Positions 1 through 9,077 of a stretch of 64,000 bases of DNA are shown here, in pieces (within the stretch, counting starts at the first letter, position 1; every line of letters begins with the position of its first letter). Source of the DNA: Nonomuraea sp. SBT364 (GTDB lineage: Bacteria; Actinomycetota; Actinomycetes; Streptosporangiales; Streptosporangiaceae); the NCBI RefSeq assembly GCF_001083785.1, contig NZ_LAVL01000002.1, forward strand, positions 124,001 to 188,000, given 5' to 3'. Below the pieces are notes generated by a model that worked only from the letters and a program-made list of their open reading frames with translations, was not told the origin of the DNA and did no database searches. The translations under genes were made by a program, and so were the position numbers.

Positions 1-3000
1 ACGCTGGAAGACCTGCTGGGCCAGGCGGAGGCGGCCGGGAAGGTGGCGGCGCAGGAGACCGCGAACGCCACCGGCGAGGCCGACCGCGCCGAGGACGCCG
101 CAGCGGCGGCGCGCAAGTCCGCGGCTGAGGCCGCTGCCGCGACCGAGGCCGCGCGCGACAACATGGCTGAAGCGAAGGCGCAGGCCAAGCGGGCGGCGAA
201 GGCGGCGCAGAAGGCGGCCGCGGCGGCGCAGGTGGCCGTTCAGGCCGCCGCGGCGGCGAACCGGGCGGCCCGCGCCGCCGCCACCGCGGCGGCACGGGCG
301 GCGCAGATGGCGTCGAAGGCCAACCAGAAGGCCGCCGAAGCCTACCGGGCGGCTGCCGAGGCGTCCGTGGACGCCAACAGGGCGAGTGTCGCCCGCCAGG
401 CGGCGCAGGCAGCGAACGCGATCGCCCAGGAGACGCGAGAAATCGCCATCAATGCGGATTCGGCAGCCAAGGCGCTGGAGAACGGCCAGAAGGCCATCGA
501 TTCCGCCACGTCCGCGGCCGAGCACGCGCTGGCGGCAGCGGTCGCCAATGACGAGGCGGTCCGGTATGCCAACGCGGCCGGCGCGGAGGCCCAGGATGCG
601 GTCGCCGCGGCGGCGAGGGCGCGGGCCAACGCCGAGCGGGCCGTCCGGGCGGCACGCGCGGCCGAGAAGTATCTCCGGGTGGCCATCGACGCCGCGTACA
701 AGGCACGAGACGCCGCCAACCGGGCAGCGGCCAACGCCCAGGCCGCGGCGGCCGCGGCCCTCGACGCCGCGGAGCACGCCGGCGAGGCCGCAGAGGCGGC
801 GAAACGGGCCACCGAGCATGCCAACGCCGCCATCGACGCCGCGCAGCAGGCACTGGAGACCGTGAACCAGGCAGCCGCGGTGTACGAAGCGGCGCGTACC
901 GCCGACGCCGAGCGCCTGGCGGTGGCCCGGGACGAGGGGCTGGAGACCGCCCGGGCCGCCAACGCCGAGTACGAGGCGCAGCAACGCATCGCCGACTGGG
1001 ACGTCGACCAAGCCGCCAAACGCGACGCGGAGACCAACCGGCTCATCACCGTGGCGGTGAACCCGGCCACCGAACGTGCCGCGGCGGTGGCGGCGGCCCG
1101 CAAGGTCGCGCTGAACCTGGCAGGCGGCCAGGGAGCCTGGACCAAGGAGGCGGCGCTGTCGGCGCTGGGCAGCGCCGACGATCTCGTGCTGGACTTCGTC
1201 CGCACCGGCCTCTCCCGCGCGGTGGCGCAGGACAACCGCCTCGCGGTGACGAACCTGGGCGTGACCGAGAACGCCGCTCTGGCCACAGCGGCCAAGAACG
1301 CGCTGGCCGGCAGTGACCAGACGGTCGCGACCTTCCTGCGCACGCAGAACTACCCCGGCCGCTACAGCGCGGACCGGCTGAAGGTCAACCAGATCCTGAC
1401 CACGGCCAAGGCGGCCGGCGACGTCGTGCTGGCGGAGCGGGCGCAGCAGGCCCTCGACGCCGACACGCTGCAGGCGCTGCGGGACTTCCTCGACACCGGC
1501 CAGTACACCGCGGCGGTCACCGGTGAACGGGTGCTGGTCAACCAGATCCTGGCCGACCCGGACAGCGGACCGGAGCTGAAGGCGGCCGCGCAGATCGCCT
1601 TGGACGGACCCGCTCCGGGGCTGCGGCAGTTCCTCGACACCGGCCAGCACACCGCGGCCGAGCGGGACCACGAAAGCGCGATCCACCTCGCTGTGACGGC
1701 CGGTCTGCTCAAGAGGATCAACGAGGTCGCCGAGAGGGCTCTGGAGGACGCGCTGGAAGCGCAGAGCGTGGCCGCCCGCGCCCGCGACGACGCCGGGCAG
1801 GCCGCCTCCTACGCCCAGCAGGCGATCGAATCGGCGAAGCGGGCCGACGGGTATGCCCAGCAGGCCGGCGACTACGCAGGCCAGGCCGCCGCCTCGGCGA
1901 CCAGGGCGGCGACGGCGGTCAAGACCGCCCGCGAGGCGGCGACCAAGGCCAGGGCCTCAGCTCGCAGCGCCGTCCGGTCGGCCACCTGGGCGATCACCTC
2001 TCACCAGAAGGCCGTCGACGCCGCCAACCGGGCCACCAAGGCGGCCCGCATGGCCTACAGGGACGCCATCATCGCCGGCCATGACGCCGAGGTCGCCGTC
2101 GAAGCGGCCAGGAAATCTTCCGACGCCCTCATGTATGCCGCCGGCGTGAAAATCGCCGAATGCCATTTCCAGTACACCAGTGATCAGTACACCCGGCTGG
2201 AGGATGCCTACAGCGAGGAGGGTGAGTATTACAAGAACTGCGTCTACAACATCCTGGGGTCCCCGGAGGACCTGGCCACCCGGGCGTACGCCAACTCCGC
2301 CTTCTGCGATCTGTATCCGCAGGACAGCCAGGACTACGAGAACTGCGTCAACTCCGTCCTGGACCCCGCGTTCGAAGGCACCCAGCAACTCGCGCTGACC
2401 CTGCAGGCGCTCCGGTACGGGGGCGCCTGGATCGGGATCGGTTTCGCGCCCGCGATCATCGGCTGTGCCGTCACTCTGGTCTGCGGCGCGGCGCTCACCA
2501 TCACCGAGGTCGGCCTGGAGATCTACCGCCTCGCCAACGGCGACCAATCACTGAGCAGGACGCTGCTCAATATCGGCACGATCGCTCTCCAGGAGCTGGT
2601 CTTCTACGGGATCGGCAAGATAATCAGCGTCGGCTTCCGGGCACTCAAGAACGCCTTCACGGCTGCCAGAACGAGTTCGAGTGCGCTCTCGGAGATCCGG
2701 ATAGGACTGATCCGCAACAGGCACCAGCTGGTCCTCGCGGAAGTCCGGGCCATGCTGGTCGGCGAGTACTCCAGCGTCAAGAACACGGCCTACTTCTGGT
2801 CCGGCCGTACCGAGATAGAGCCCGATAAGTACCGATATGCCGGACCTGACGAAGCCGGTGAACTCGCGAGGAACAATGACGGCACCACGCTCGAACGCCT
2901 CATGGACAGCCGCGGAATCCCGCAGGCGTCCGGCAGGCCCGGCGACTGGGACCCCGCCGAGATGCCGTGGGACGAGATCCAGCAGCAGGTCAATGACGCG

Positions 3001-3237
3001 TGGGACCGGATTTCCCTGGCTTATGCCCGGGGCGCCTCGGGCGAGGTCAAGGTGATTCTCGGGAGAGACGTGCGCGAGCAGAGCGTCTGGATGAGACAAG
3101 AGTGCAAGGAACTCCTGAGAAACCCCAACGTCACCAAGATCACCGCAATTGACCTCACCACCAAGACGCCTCGGGTGATCACCGACGAGTCCCAGTGCAT
3201 GCCGGTCAACGCCCCGATGGCCGCCCTGGCCGCATGA
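1..3237 (+). CDS. ALF-repeat alanine-rich protein with CD38-like NADase C-terminus (5' truncated)
   Basis: The frame is open through the left edge, so the true start and any export signal are missing. Residue numbers count from the GTG at 43. Residues 1-380 are an alanine/arginine/glutamate-rich helical stalk. About 380-548 hold four ALF repeats of roughly 45 residues with FLDTG-type cores. A second alanine-rich stalk follows, then a hydrophobic stretch near 790-830. The last 130 residues look like a separate domain with YFWSGR (W919), TTLERL (E951), a Trp at 987 before SLAYARGASGEVKVIL, and SVWMRQE (E1020). This order and spacing matches the WS / TLE / W / S-x-[FW]-x3-E catalytic pattern of ADP-ribosyl cyclase/CD38 enzymes, which cleave NAD. 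ALF-repeat proteins with variable C-termini are common in actinomycetes, so I infer a polymorphic-toxin-like protein. No immunity-like gene lies between it and the next gene. The architecture is certain; the NADase assignment is pattern-based. Confidence 0.75.
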   Translation, partial: TLEDLLGQAEAAGKVAAQETANATGEADRAEDAAAAARKSAAEAAAATEAARDNMAEAKAQAKRAAKAAQKAAAAAQVAVQAAAAANRAARAAATAAARAAQMASKANQKAAEAYRAAAEASVDANRASVARQAAQAANAIAQETREIAINADSAAKALENGQKAIDSATSAAEHALAAAVANDEAVRYANAAGAEAQDAVAAAARARANAERAVRAARAAEKYLRVAIDAAYKARDAANRAAANAQAAAAAALDAAEHAGEAAEAAKRATEHANAAIDAAQQALETVNQAAAVYEAARTADAERLAVARDEGLETARAANAEYEAQQRIADWDVDQAAKRDAETNRLITVAVNPATERAAAVAAARKVALNLAGGQGAWTKEAALSALGSADDLVLDFVRTGLSRAVAQDNRLAVTNLGVTENAALATAAKNALAGSDQTVATFLRTQNYPGRYSADRLKVNQILTTAKAAGDVVLAERAQQALDADTLQALRDFLDTGQYTAAVTGERVLVNQILADPDSGPELKAAAQIALDGPAPGLRQFLDTGQHTAAERDHESAIHLAVTAGLLKRINEVAERALEDALEAQSVAARARDDAGQAASYAQQAIESAKRADGYAQQAGDYAGQAAASATRAATAVKTAREAATKARASARSAVRSATWAITSHQKAVDAANRATKAARMAYRDAIIAGHDAEVAVEAARKSSDALMYAAGVKIAECHFQYTSDQYTRLEDAYSEEGEYYKNCVYNILGSPEDLATRAYANSAFCDLYPQDSQDYENCVNSVLDPAFEGTQQLALTLQALRYGGAWIGIGFAPAIIGCAVTLVCGAALTITEVGLEIYRLANGDQSLSRTLLNIGTIALQELVFYGIGKIISVGFRALKNAFTAARTSSSALSEIRIGLIRNRHQLVLAEVRAMLVGEYSSVKNTAYFWSGRTEIEPDKYRYAGPDEAGELARNNDGTTLERLMDSRGIPQASGRPGDWDPAEMPWDEIQQQVNDAWDRISLAYARGASGEVKVILGRDVREQSVWMRQECKELLRNPNVTKITAIDLTTKTPRVITDESQCMPVNAPMAALAA

Positions 3238-3277
3238 CGACACGGTCCGCGACAGAAACCACCAGAGGTCTGTGAAC

Positions 3278-5806
3278 ATGAATGCACCACCACGCTGGGC
3301 GACGCTGGGAGTTGCCGCGGCGATGGCAGCGTCCTTGTCGGCGGCTCTCGGCCCGGCACCGGCCGGCGCGTCCCCGATCTCGCTTCCCTCACTGGTGGAC
3401 AACGGCGTCCACCCGTACCCGGGTGCGGCGGAGATCCTGGAAGCCCACAACGTCAGGCTGATCTCGGGCGACGGCCACATCGTGCTGGCCGACTGCGCCA
3501 CACCGGCGCAGGGCGACATCGGCCTGCTGAAGATCTGGACCACCGACGAAGCCATCGGCTCCGACGGAATCGGCCGGGTCTGCTTCAAGGTGACGGCGCC
3601 CTCCGGCGTGCTGAACCTCGAAGTGCCGGGCGTGTACGAGATCCGCGGCGACGGCCAGCGCGCGGGCACCGGTCACGAGGTGACCGCGGAGCTGCGCGCC
3701 GACGACGGCGAGGAGCTCACCGTGGAGGTGGATCCGGACGGCAGCACTCAGGTGGGCCTGGGCGCGGACCCGGAGGCGTCGCCGACCATGTTGCTGCAAC
3801 TGCGTGCCGGCACCGGCCCCGCACCGGTCAGCGGCGCGCAGGCCGCGGTCGGCAAGCTGGCCGCAGAGGGCCGGGAGTGCACCGTGACGCTGGTCGCGCC
3901 ACGCTGGGCGCTCGGCGCCGCGAGCTGCGTGGCCGCCGACCCGGCCCAGCCTCAGTTGCCCGAGGGCGCGCCGGCCGCCGAGACCCACGTCGTGTTCCCA
4001 GGAAAGGCCGCCACCAAGGTCGACTGGCTGAGCCCGCGCCCCGGCCGCGACGTGGTCCTCGCCCGGCTGGCCGCCCCGGTCGACGGGATCACCCCGATCG
4101 CGCCGGCCACCGCCGCCCCCACGGGTGCCGAGCTGTCCGTCGTCGGCTACAGCCGCGCCGGCATGACGGACACCGACTGGACCAGCGACCAGCAGCGCAG
4201 TGCGCAGGTCACCTTCACCGCCGCCACGGCCACGGCGCTGACCGCCGGATCCGGCCCGGTCGTGTGCAGCGGGATGGCTGGGGCGCCCGTCCTGGACGGC
4301 GGCAAGGTCGTCGCCGTGCTCAGCCAGGCGGGCCAGGCCGGCTGCCCCGGCAGCGCGGGGAGCGACGGCGCGCTCACCGCCGCCCGTGCTGACGATCTCG
4401 CGACCTGGGTCGACGCCCTCGTCACCTCCACGGCGGACCACAACTGGCCGCTGGCCGACCTGCCCGCTGCGGCCACGTCGGGCACCGCTGTCACGGCCGG
4501 CGCCGACAGCGCCTTCACCGGTACCGGCCTCCCGCTGACGGCCACCGCCGGCGCGACGTGGAAGACCGGCGACTCCTTCAGCCCGGCGGTCGAGCTCGAC
4601 GGCGCCACCGGGTCCCTTGCGACCGGTGGCCCCGCCGTCGTCACCGACGCCGACTTCAGCCTCAGCGTCCGGGCCAAGCCCACCGCCGGCGGCGGCACCG
4701 TCCTGTCCCAGGACGGCGCCAACACCGCCGGATTCAGGCTCTGGGCCGAGAACGGGTCGTGGCGCTTCGCCATGAGCCGGTCCGACGTCGCCAGTCCGGC
4801 TTGGGACACCGCGGTCGCGCCCGCGGGCAGCGCTCCGGCAGGCGCCTGGTCACACGTCGCCGTGACGTACAAGGCGGCCACCGGCGTGGCGATCCTCTGG
4901 GTCGACGGACGGAACGTCGCCGGCGTCCGCCACACCGAGAAGTGGAAGGCCGGCGGCGCACTGCGCGTGGGCGCGCACAAGAGCGGCGCGGGCCTCGGCG
5001 GCCACTTCGGCGGCGTCCTGTCCACCGTCCGGACCTGGAACGGGCTCTCGCTCACGCCCGAGCGCAACGACCACGACTTCGACGGGGACGGCCGCAACGA
5101 CGTCATCATCACCGACGGAGCCGGTGACCTGTGGATGTATCCGAGCCAGGGCGGATCGGGACTGAACACGCTCAGCGGCAGGAACCGGGTCAAGATCGGC
5201 AGTGGGTGGGGCTCCCTGAGATGGATCGTCACCGACTGGAACGCCGACGGCCTGGCCGACGTGGTCATGTCCGGCTCGGACGGTGACCTGTGGATGTATC
5301 CCAACCAGAACGGAAGGCTGTCCAGCGCCGACAGGCAGAAGATCGGCACCGGCTGGGACAAGTACGTCCACGCCGCCGGCAACGCCAACAGCACCCCGCA
5401 CGCCGACCTGTACGGCATCAAGAGCAGCGACGGCGAGCTGTACTACTACCCCGACGGGGGCGGCAAGACCAAGATCGGTAACAGCGGCTGGACCGGTTAC
5501 CGCATCTTCCCCGCCGACTTCGACAGCGACGACCGCGCCGACGTCATGGCCATCGACACCTCGGGCGACCTCTGGTTCTACGCCAACACGAACCAGAACG
5601 GAGTCACCCTTGCCGGCCGCACCCAATCCGGCACCGGCTGGAGCAGGATGAAGGTCGCGGCCATGGACCTGAGCCATGACGGCAAGGCCGACCTGGTCGC
5701 CATCGACGGCGACGGCGACCTGTGGATCTACCCCGGCAAGGGCGACGGCCGCTTCGGCGCCCGCTACCGGATCGGCACCGGCTGGACCGTCAAAGCCGTG
5801 GGCTGA
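3278..5806 (+). CDS. secreted pseudo-trypsin / LamG / VCBS-repeat protein
   Basis: ATG 3278 is preferred over GTG 3272 because AGAGG (3264-3268) lies at normal distance. An N-terminal signal peptide ending near PAGA predicts secretion. Residues of about 185-375 form a chymotrypsin-fold domain that appears catalytically dead. The histidine of the TAAHC motif is serine (AASC, Ser216), and GDSGG is replaced by GMAGA, so the nucleophile is Ala334; only the Asp in RDVVLARL remains. A concanavalin/LamG-like domain follows at about 430-590. Five VCBS/FG-GAP-type repeats with DxDxDGxxD loops and DLWMYP motifs come next, which usually form a calcium-binding beta-propeller. It starts 40 bases after the ALF-repeat gene on the same strand, so co-transcription is likely. 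A binding or scaffold role at the cell surface is inference. Confidence 0.82.
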   Translation: MNAPPRWATLGVAAAMAASLSAALGPAPAGASPISLPSLVDNGVHPYPGAAEILEAHNVRLISGDGHIVLADCATPAQGDIGLLKIWTTDEAIGSDGIGRVCFKVTAPSGVLNLEVPGVYEIRGDGQRAGTGHEVTAELRADDGEELTVEVDPDGSTQVGLGADPEASPTMLLQLRAGTGPAPVSGAQAAVGKLAAEGRECTVTLVAPRWALGAASCVAADPAQPQLPEGAPAAETHVVFPGKAATKVDWLSPRPGRDVVLARLAAPVDGITPIAPATAAPTGAELSVVGYSRAGMTDTDWTSDQQRSAQVTFTAATATALTAGSGPVVCSGMAGAPVLDGGKVVAVLSQAGQAGCPGSAGSDGALTAARADDLATWVDALVTSTADHNWPLADLPAAATSGTAVTAGADSAFTGTGLPLTATAGATWKTGDSFSPAVELDGATGSLATGGPAVVTDADFSLSVRAKPTAGGGTVLSQDGANTAGFRLWAENGSWRFAMSRSDVASPAWDTAVAPAGSAPAGAWSHVAVTYKAATGVAILWVDGRNVAGVRHTEKWKAGGALRVGAHKSGAGLGGHFGGVLSTVRTWNGLSLTPERNDHDFDGDGRNDVIITDGAGDLWMYPSQGGSGLNTLSGRNRVKIGSGWGSLRWIVTDWNADGLADVVMSGSDGDLWMYPNQNGRLSSADRQKIGTGWDKYVHAAGNANSTPHADLYGIKSSDGELYYYPDGGGKTKIGNSGWTGYRIFPADFDSDDRADVMAIDTSGDLWFYANTNQNGVTLAGRTQSGTGWSRMKVAAMDLSHDGKADLVAIDGDGDLWIYPGKGDGRFGARYRIGTGWTVKAVG

Positions 5807-6434
5807 CACACGCGATCCGGTGGGCCCGGCGCGACGGACAGGGGCCGGCCTGGCGATACGCCCACGCGGTGACGCCGAGCCGGCCCGTCGAGCCGAGATC
5901 CACCGGGGTGTCGACGCTCAGGCGGGCGCCGGCCACGCTGACGACCAGCGTGGCCCCGTTCACGGGCGGCCGGCTCGGGTCGTCGTAGGTGTTCCGCCAC
6001 ACCAGCCCGAAGCGGGCCGACCTGCCGGGCCGCAATGTCAGCGTCCGGGGCCCGGGGGCCTCGACGGCCGTGGTGACCTGCCGCGCGCCCCGGTCGACGC
6101 TCACCTTCAGGCGGCCGCCGTCCTCGTCCAGCAGGCTGACCGCCGGATAGCCGGTGACGCGCCGCACCCGCTTGCCGCAGTTGGTGAGGATCATCCCCTG
6201 CGCCCGCAGCCCCATCGCCGCGCTCGTCTCCTCCGCGGTGAGCCGCATCCCCGAACGGGGACAGCGGGCCTCACCCGGCGCGGGCCGCCCGACGTGCACG
6301 GACGGGATCGGGGTGGGCCGGGCGAGGTGCGAGGACGGGGCCGGCGTGGGCGGGGGCTGGAGCGCGCCCGACGTCCGCGTGCCGCACCCGGCCAGTCCGA
6401 GCACCACCGCGAACAGGACATATGGGATCCTCAC
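5790..6434 (-). CDS. DUF4232-type lipoprotein
   Basis: The 214-residue protein begins with a short signal peptide and a lipobox (LGLAGC), so it should be lipid-anchored outside the membrane. A proline-rich linker follows. The rest is a beta-rich domain with paired cysteines (EARCPRSG, LTNCGKR, AGPCPSR, RIACVSP) and the NCGKRVRRVTGYPAVSLLDEDG region typical of DUF4232 proteins of actinomycetes, whose function is unknown. Its 3' end overlaps the upstream plus-strand gene by 17 bases, a convergent arrangement. It diverges from the mycothiol-dependent enzyme gene at 6550. Confidence 0.75.
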   Translation of the reverse strand: MRIPYVLFAVVLGLAGCGTRTSGALQPPPTPAPSSHLARPTPIPSVHVGRPAPGEARCPRSGMRLTAEETSAAMGLRAQGMILTNCGKRVRRVTGYPAVSLLDEDGGRLKVSVDRGARQVTTAVEAPGPRTLTLRPGRSARFGLVWRNTYDDPSRPPVNGATLVVSVAGARLSVDTPVDLGSTGRLGVTAWAYRQAGPCPSRRAHRIACVSPRL

Positions 6435-6549
6435 CCTGGAATCCTGTCACGTACGGCAGATGGGGTTCCCGTAGGCGGCGATGAGTTCGGCCCACGGCGC
6501 AAGTCGATCCTCCGTGATGAGTGAGCACCAAGACAGGAGACACCCCGAC

Positions 6550-7191
6550 ATGACCGGCCCGGAGTCGAAGGCCGCCCTCTGGGCACTGGTTCACGCCGAA
6601 CGCGAGGCACTGGCAGCCGATCTGGCCGGCCTCGGCGAGGACGGGTGGGCCACGCCGTCCCTGTGCGCCGGGCTGACGGTGCGTGAGGTGCTCGCGCACA
6701 TGACCGCCGGCGCGAGCCTCACTCCCGTACGGTGGATGCTCGGCGTCATCCGCTGCCGGTTCGACTTCGACAAGCAGGTGGCCATGCGGCTGGCCGAACA
6801 GCTCGGCGGGTCCCCGGCCGAGTCGCTGGCCAGGTTCCGGCGGGTCGTCGCGAGCACCACCAAGCCGCCCCTGCCGGTGATCGCGATGCTCGGCGAGGTG
6901 GTCGTGCACGGTGAGGACATCCGGCGTCCGCTGGGGATCCGGCGCGACTACCCGATCCGGACGATCAACCGACTGGCCGGGTACTACCGGGGGTCCGGGC
7001 TTGTCGTGCCCGCGAAGGAGCGTGTGGCCGGACTGCGCCTCGTGGCGACCGACGGGCCCTTCGCGGCGGGGGAGGGGCCGCTGGTGACCGGGACCACGTT
7101 GGCGTTGACGATGGCCATGACCGGCCGCGAGCCGTACTTCGCCGAGCTCGGCGGCGAGGGCGTCGCCATCCTGCGTGAACGGTCGGCGTAA
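6550..7191 (+). CDS. maleylpyruvate isomerase family mycothiol-dependent enzyme
   Basis: This is a DinB-like four-helix protein of the TIGR03083 family. The N-terminal part has the family landmarks LxxDGWATPSLCAGLTVREVLAHM, where the histidine belongs to the metal-binding triad, and a further histidine occurs in EVVVHGEDIRRPLG. A C-terminal alpha/beta extension follows. Members use mycothiol as cofactor or sense thiols, and the physiological substrate of this one is unknown. ATG 6550 is chosen because AGGAG at 6535-6539 is correctly spaced; upstream in-frame ATGs lack a ribosome binding site. It converges with the MerR gene, five bases apart. Confidence 0.8.
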   Translation: MTGPESKAALWALVHAEREALAADLAGLGEDGWATPSLCAGLTVREVLAHMTAGASLTPVRWMLGVIRCRFDFDKQVAMRLAEQLGGSPAESLARFRRVVASTTKPPLPVIAMLGEVVVHGEDIRRPLGIRRDYPIRTINRLAGYYRGSGLVVPAKERVAGLRLVATDGPFAAGEGPLVTGTTLALTMAMTGREPYFAELGGEGVAILRERSA

Positions 7192-7196
7192 GCCCC

Positions 7197-8105
7197 TCAG
7201 GCGGAGCGCAGCGCCTCGATGAACCGGTCGAGCGCGGGCCCGAGCGGTTCCGGGGCGGGCCAGCCGTTGATCACGGCGAGCAGCTCCAGGTAGAGCTGGC
7301 GGCGGGGGTCAGCGGCCGCCTCCAGCCGGGCGAGCAGCCGCCGCCGCAGCCCGGCGTCGTCCGGCACCCCGAGCGCCCGCGCGTACTCCGCCGCGACCGC
7401 CGCCACGTCCGCACCGGCCTGCCGCGACGCCGCCGGGGCGGCGGTCGGGGCAGGGGCGGCGGCCCGGGAGCGGACCAGGGCGACCGGGCCGGGGCGCAGC
7501 CCGAGGCCGTCGTCCCGGGTGTCCTGCGCCATCCGCCGCATCGAGGCGCGGAAGTCCGGGTCCCGGGACAGCTCGGCGAGCCGTACCCATGCCTCGACCT
7601 GCTCGGCCGTGGGGTCGTCGGGCAGTTCGGGCGTCATCGAGCGCCGGACGCCCTCGAACTCCAGCCCGCCGAACACCGCGTCCAGGAAACCGCCGATCAG
7701 CTCCCGGCGCTCGTCCTCGGACAACCTGGCCAGCTTGTGCATGAGATCCATCTCCTCAGGGGTCGAGCCCTGCCGGGCCACCGCCGTGAGCACCGCCCGC
7801 CGCTGCCTGAGCGTGCGGATCTGCACGGCCAGCGCGTCGGCGTGGGCCGCCGCGACCTCGGCGAGCGAGACCTCCCGGTCCACGACCCTGCGGATCGTGA
7901 CCAGGCCCAGCCCCAGCTCGCGCAGGGTCCGTACGAGATCGAGGCGTGCGACGGCCGCGGCGTCGTAGCGGCGGTAACCCGCCGGGCTGCGGTCGGAGGG
8001 CGGCACGATCCCCTGGTCGGAGTAGAACCTGATGGTCTTGACCGTGAGCCCGGTCCGCCGGGCGAGATCACCGATCGAGTAGAGCGTGCCGTCCATGACC
8101 CCCAC
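7197..8105 (-). CDS. MerR-family transcriptional regulator
   Basis: The N-terminus is a clear MerR winged helix (YSIGDLARRTGLTVKTIRFYSDQGIVPPSDRS, then GYRRYDAAAVARLDLVRTLRELGLGL). A long dimerization helix follows, then a large helical C-terminal domain of about 190 residues with no cysteine cluster, so it is not a metal sensor of the classic type. It probably senses a small molecule or drug, but no ligand can be named. GTG 8105 has GGAGG at 8113-8117 with seven bases between; ATG 8096 is the alternative. It is probably autoregulated, as is usual in the family. Confidence 0.85.
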   Translation of the reverse strand: MGVMDGTLYSIGDLARRTGLTVKTIRFYSDQGIVPPSDRSPAGYRRYDAAAVARLDLVRTLRELGLGLVTIRRVVDREVSLAEVAAAHADALAVQIRTLRQRRAVLTAVARQGSTPEEMDLMHKLARLSEDERRELIGGFLDAVFGGLEFEGVRRSMTPELPDDPTAEQVEAWVRLAELSRDPDFRASMRRMAQDTRDDGLGLRPGPVALVRSRAAAPAPTAAPAASRQAGADVAAVAAEYARALGVPDDAGLRRRLLARLEAAADPRRQLYLELLAVINGWPAPEPLGPALDRFIEALRSA

Positions 8106-8335
8106 CTTCGCGCCTCCCCCTGCTGGAGACTCAATGTCCGGTTCATGATGAGATCACGCCGGGCTGATGATCGTGGCGCCGATTCCGGTGATCGCTGCCC
8201 GGATGTTCCTGGTCACCGGGCCGGCGACGCCGTGTCCGCCCGGGAGTGAGGCGTTCTTCGCCGTTCCCATGACTGCCCGGCCCGGGGGGAATACGCTCGG
8301 CCATGAACCGATCACACTCAGGTGAGGGCAGTGGC

Positions 8336-8881
8336 ATGATCAGGCCTGTCGAAGAGCGCTACCGCACGGTCCGCGACCTGTTCCCCGAGCTGCGAATCGA
8401 GATGGTGGGCGGCCGCATCGTGGTGAACGAGCCCGGCACCTGGCAACACAACACGATCATCGCCCAGGTGCTCTTCCAGCTGGTGCCGGTCGTGGCCGAG
8501 CGCGGCTGGGAGATCTGGCCCAACATCAGCGTCTTCATCGGCGCGGAGGCCGACCGCTACGTGCCGGACCTGACGGTGGTGCCGCAGAACCCGGTCATGG
8601 AGACCGACGAGGCCGTACACGGCCGCAGCACGGTGCTGCTCGTCGACGTGGTGGCCGCCGGCAACGCCTACGACGACCACGTCGTCAAGCCGATGAGCTA
8701 CGCCCCGGCCGGGGTGCCGCTCTACCTGGTGATCGACCCGTTCCAGCGGATGGTCAAGCTGCACGGCGGGCCCGAGGTGAGCGGCTACACGCAGGTGACG
8801 GTGGAGCCGGTCGGCGTGGCCCTCCACCTGCCCGCGCCGTGGGACCACACCCTCGACACCGGCAAGCTGCTCGACGTGTGA
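8336..8881 (+). CDS. Uma2-family (DUF820) nuclease-fold protein
   Basis: The protein belongs to the Uma2/DUF820 group, which has a PD-(D/E)xK restriction-like fold and is strongly expanded in actinomycetes and cyanobacteria. Visible landmarks are ELRIEMVGGRIVVNEPGTWQHN near the N-terminus, DRYVPDLTVVPQNP, and VLLVDVVAAGNAYDD followed by the K in VVKPMSYAPAGVPLYLVIDP, which together resemble the expected D...E/D-x-K pattern. Biological role is unknown; the family is often linked to mobile DNA. ATG 8336 follows GGTGAGGG at a sensible distance; ATG 8303 would add 11 residues. Confidence 0.8.
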   Translation: MIRPVEERYRTVRDLFPELRIEMVGGRIVVNEPGTWQHNTIIAQVLFQLVPVVAERGWEIWPNISVFIGAEADRYVPDLTVVPQNPVMETDEAVHGRSTVLLVDVVAAGNAYDDHVVKPMSYAPAGVPLYLVIDPFQRMVKLHGGPEVSGYTQVTVEPVGVALHLPAPWDHTLDTGKLLDV

Positions 8882-9005
8882 CCCGTCAGTCCTCGTAGTC
8901 CAGGACGAACTTCACCCGGTCCCCGGCACCGTCGGCGGACGTACACCGCAGGGCGCCGGCGCGGCGAACGTGCGCCACGCGTACGGCCTTCGGAGGCTGA
9001 CGGGT

Positions 9006-9040
9006 CCCCGGCGCGGGGGAGGCGGCTCCCCGCGCCGGGG
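9006..9040. terminator. perfect 13-bp GC hairpin
   Basis: CCCCGGCGCGGGG (9006-9018) and CCCCGCGCCGGGG (9028-9040) form a perfect stem with a nine-base loop. It lies between the Uma2 gene and the membrane protein gene. There is no T tract, so it may be a transcription brake or a 5' structure of the downstream gene rather than a simple terminator. The rest of 8882-9077 shows nothing else. Confidence 0.55.
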
Positions 9041-9077
9041 GAGGCCGCGCCGGGCCCGGGGGCGCAGACTCGGCGGC

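Noticed and set aside
1..2500. Minus-strand and other-frame Ala/Arg/Pro-rich frames inside the first gene
   Set aside because: They mirror the alanine-rich codon pattern of the real gene and have no family features of their own.
8114..8135. MerR operator (CTCC-N7-GGAG behind TTGAGT) in front of the MerR gene
   Set aside because: The repeat is only four bases per arm and no -10 element lies at the 19-20 base spacing that MerR promoters need.
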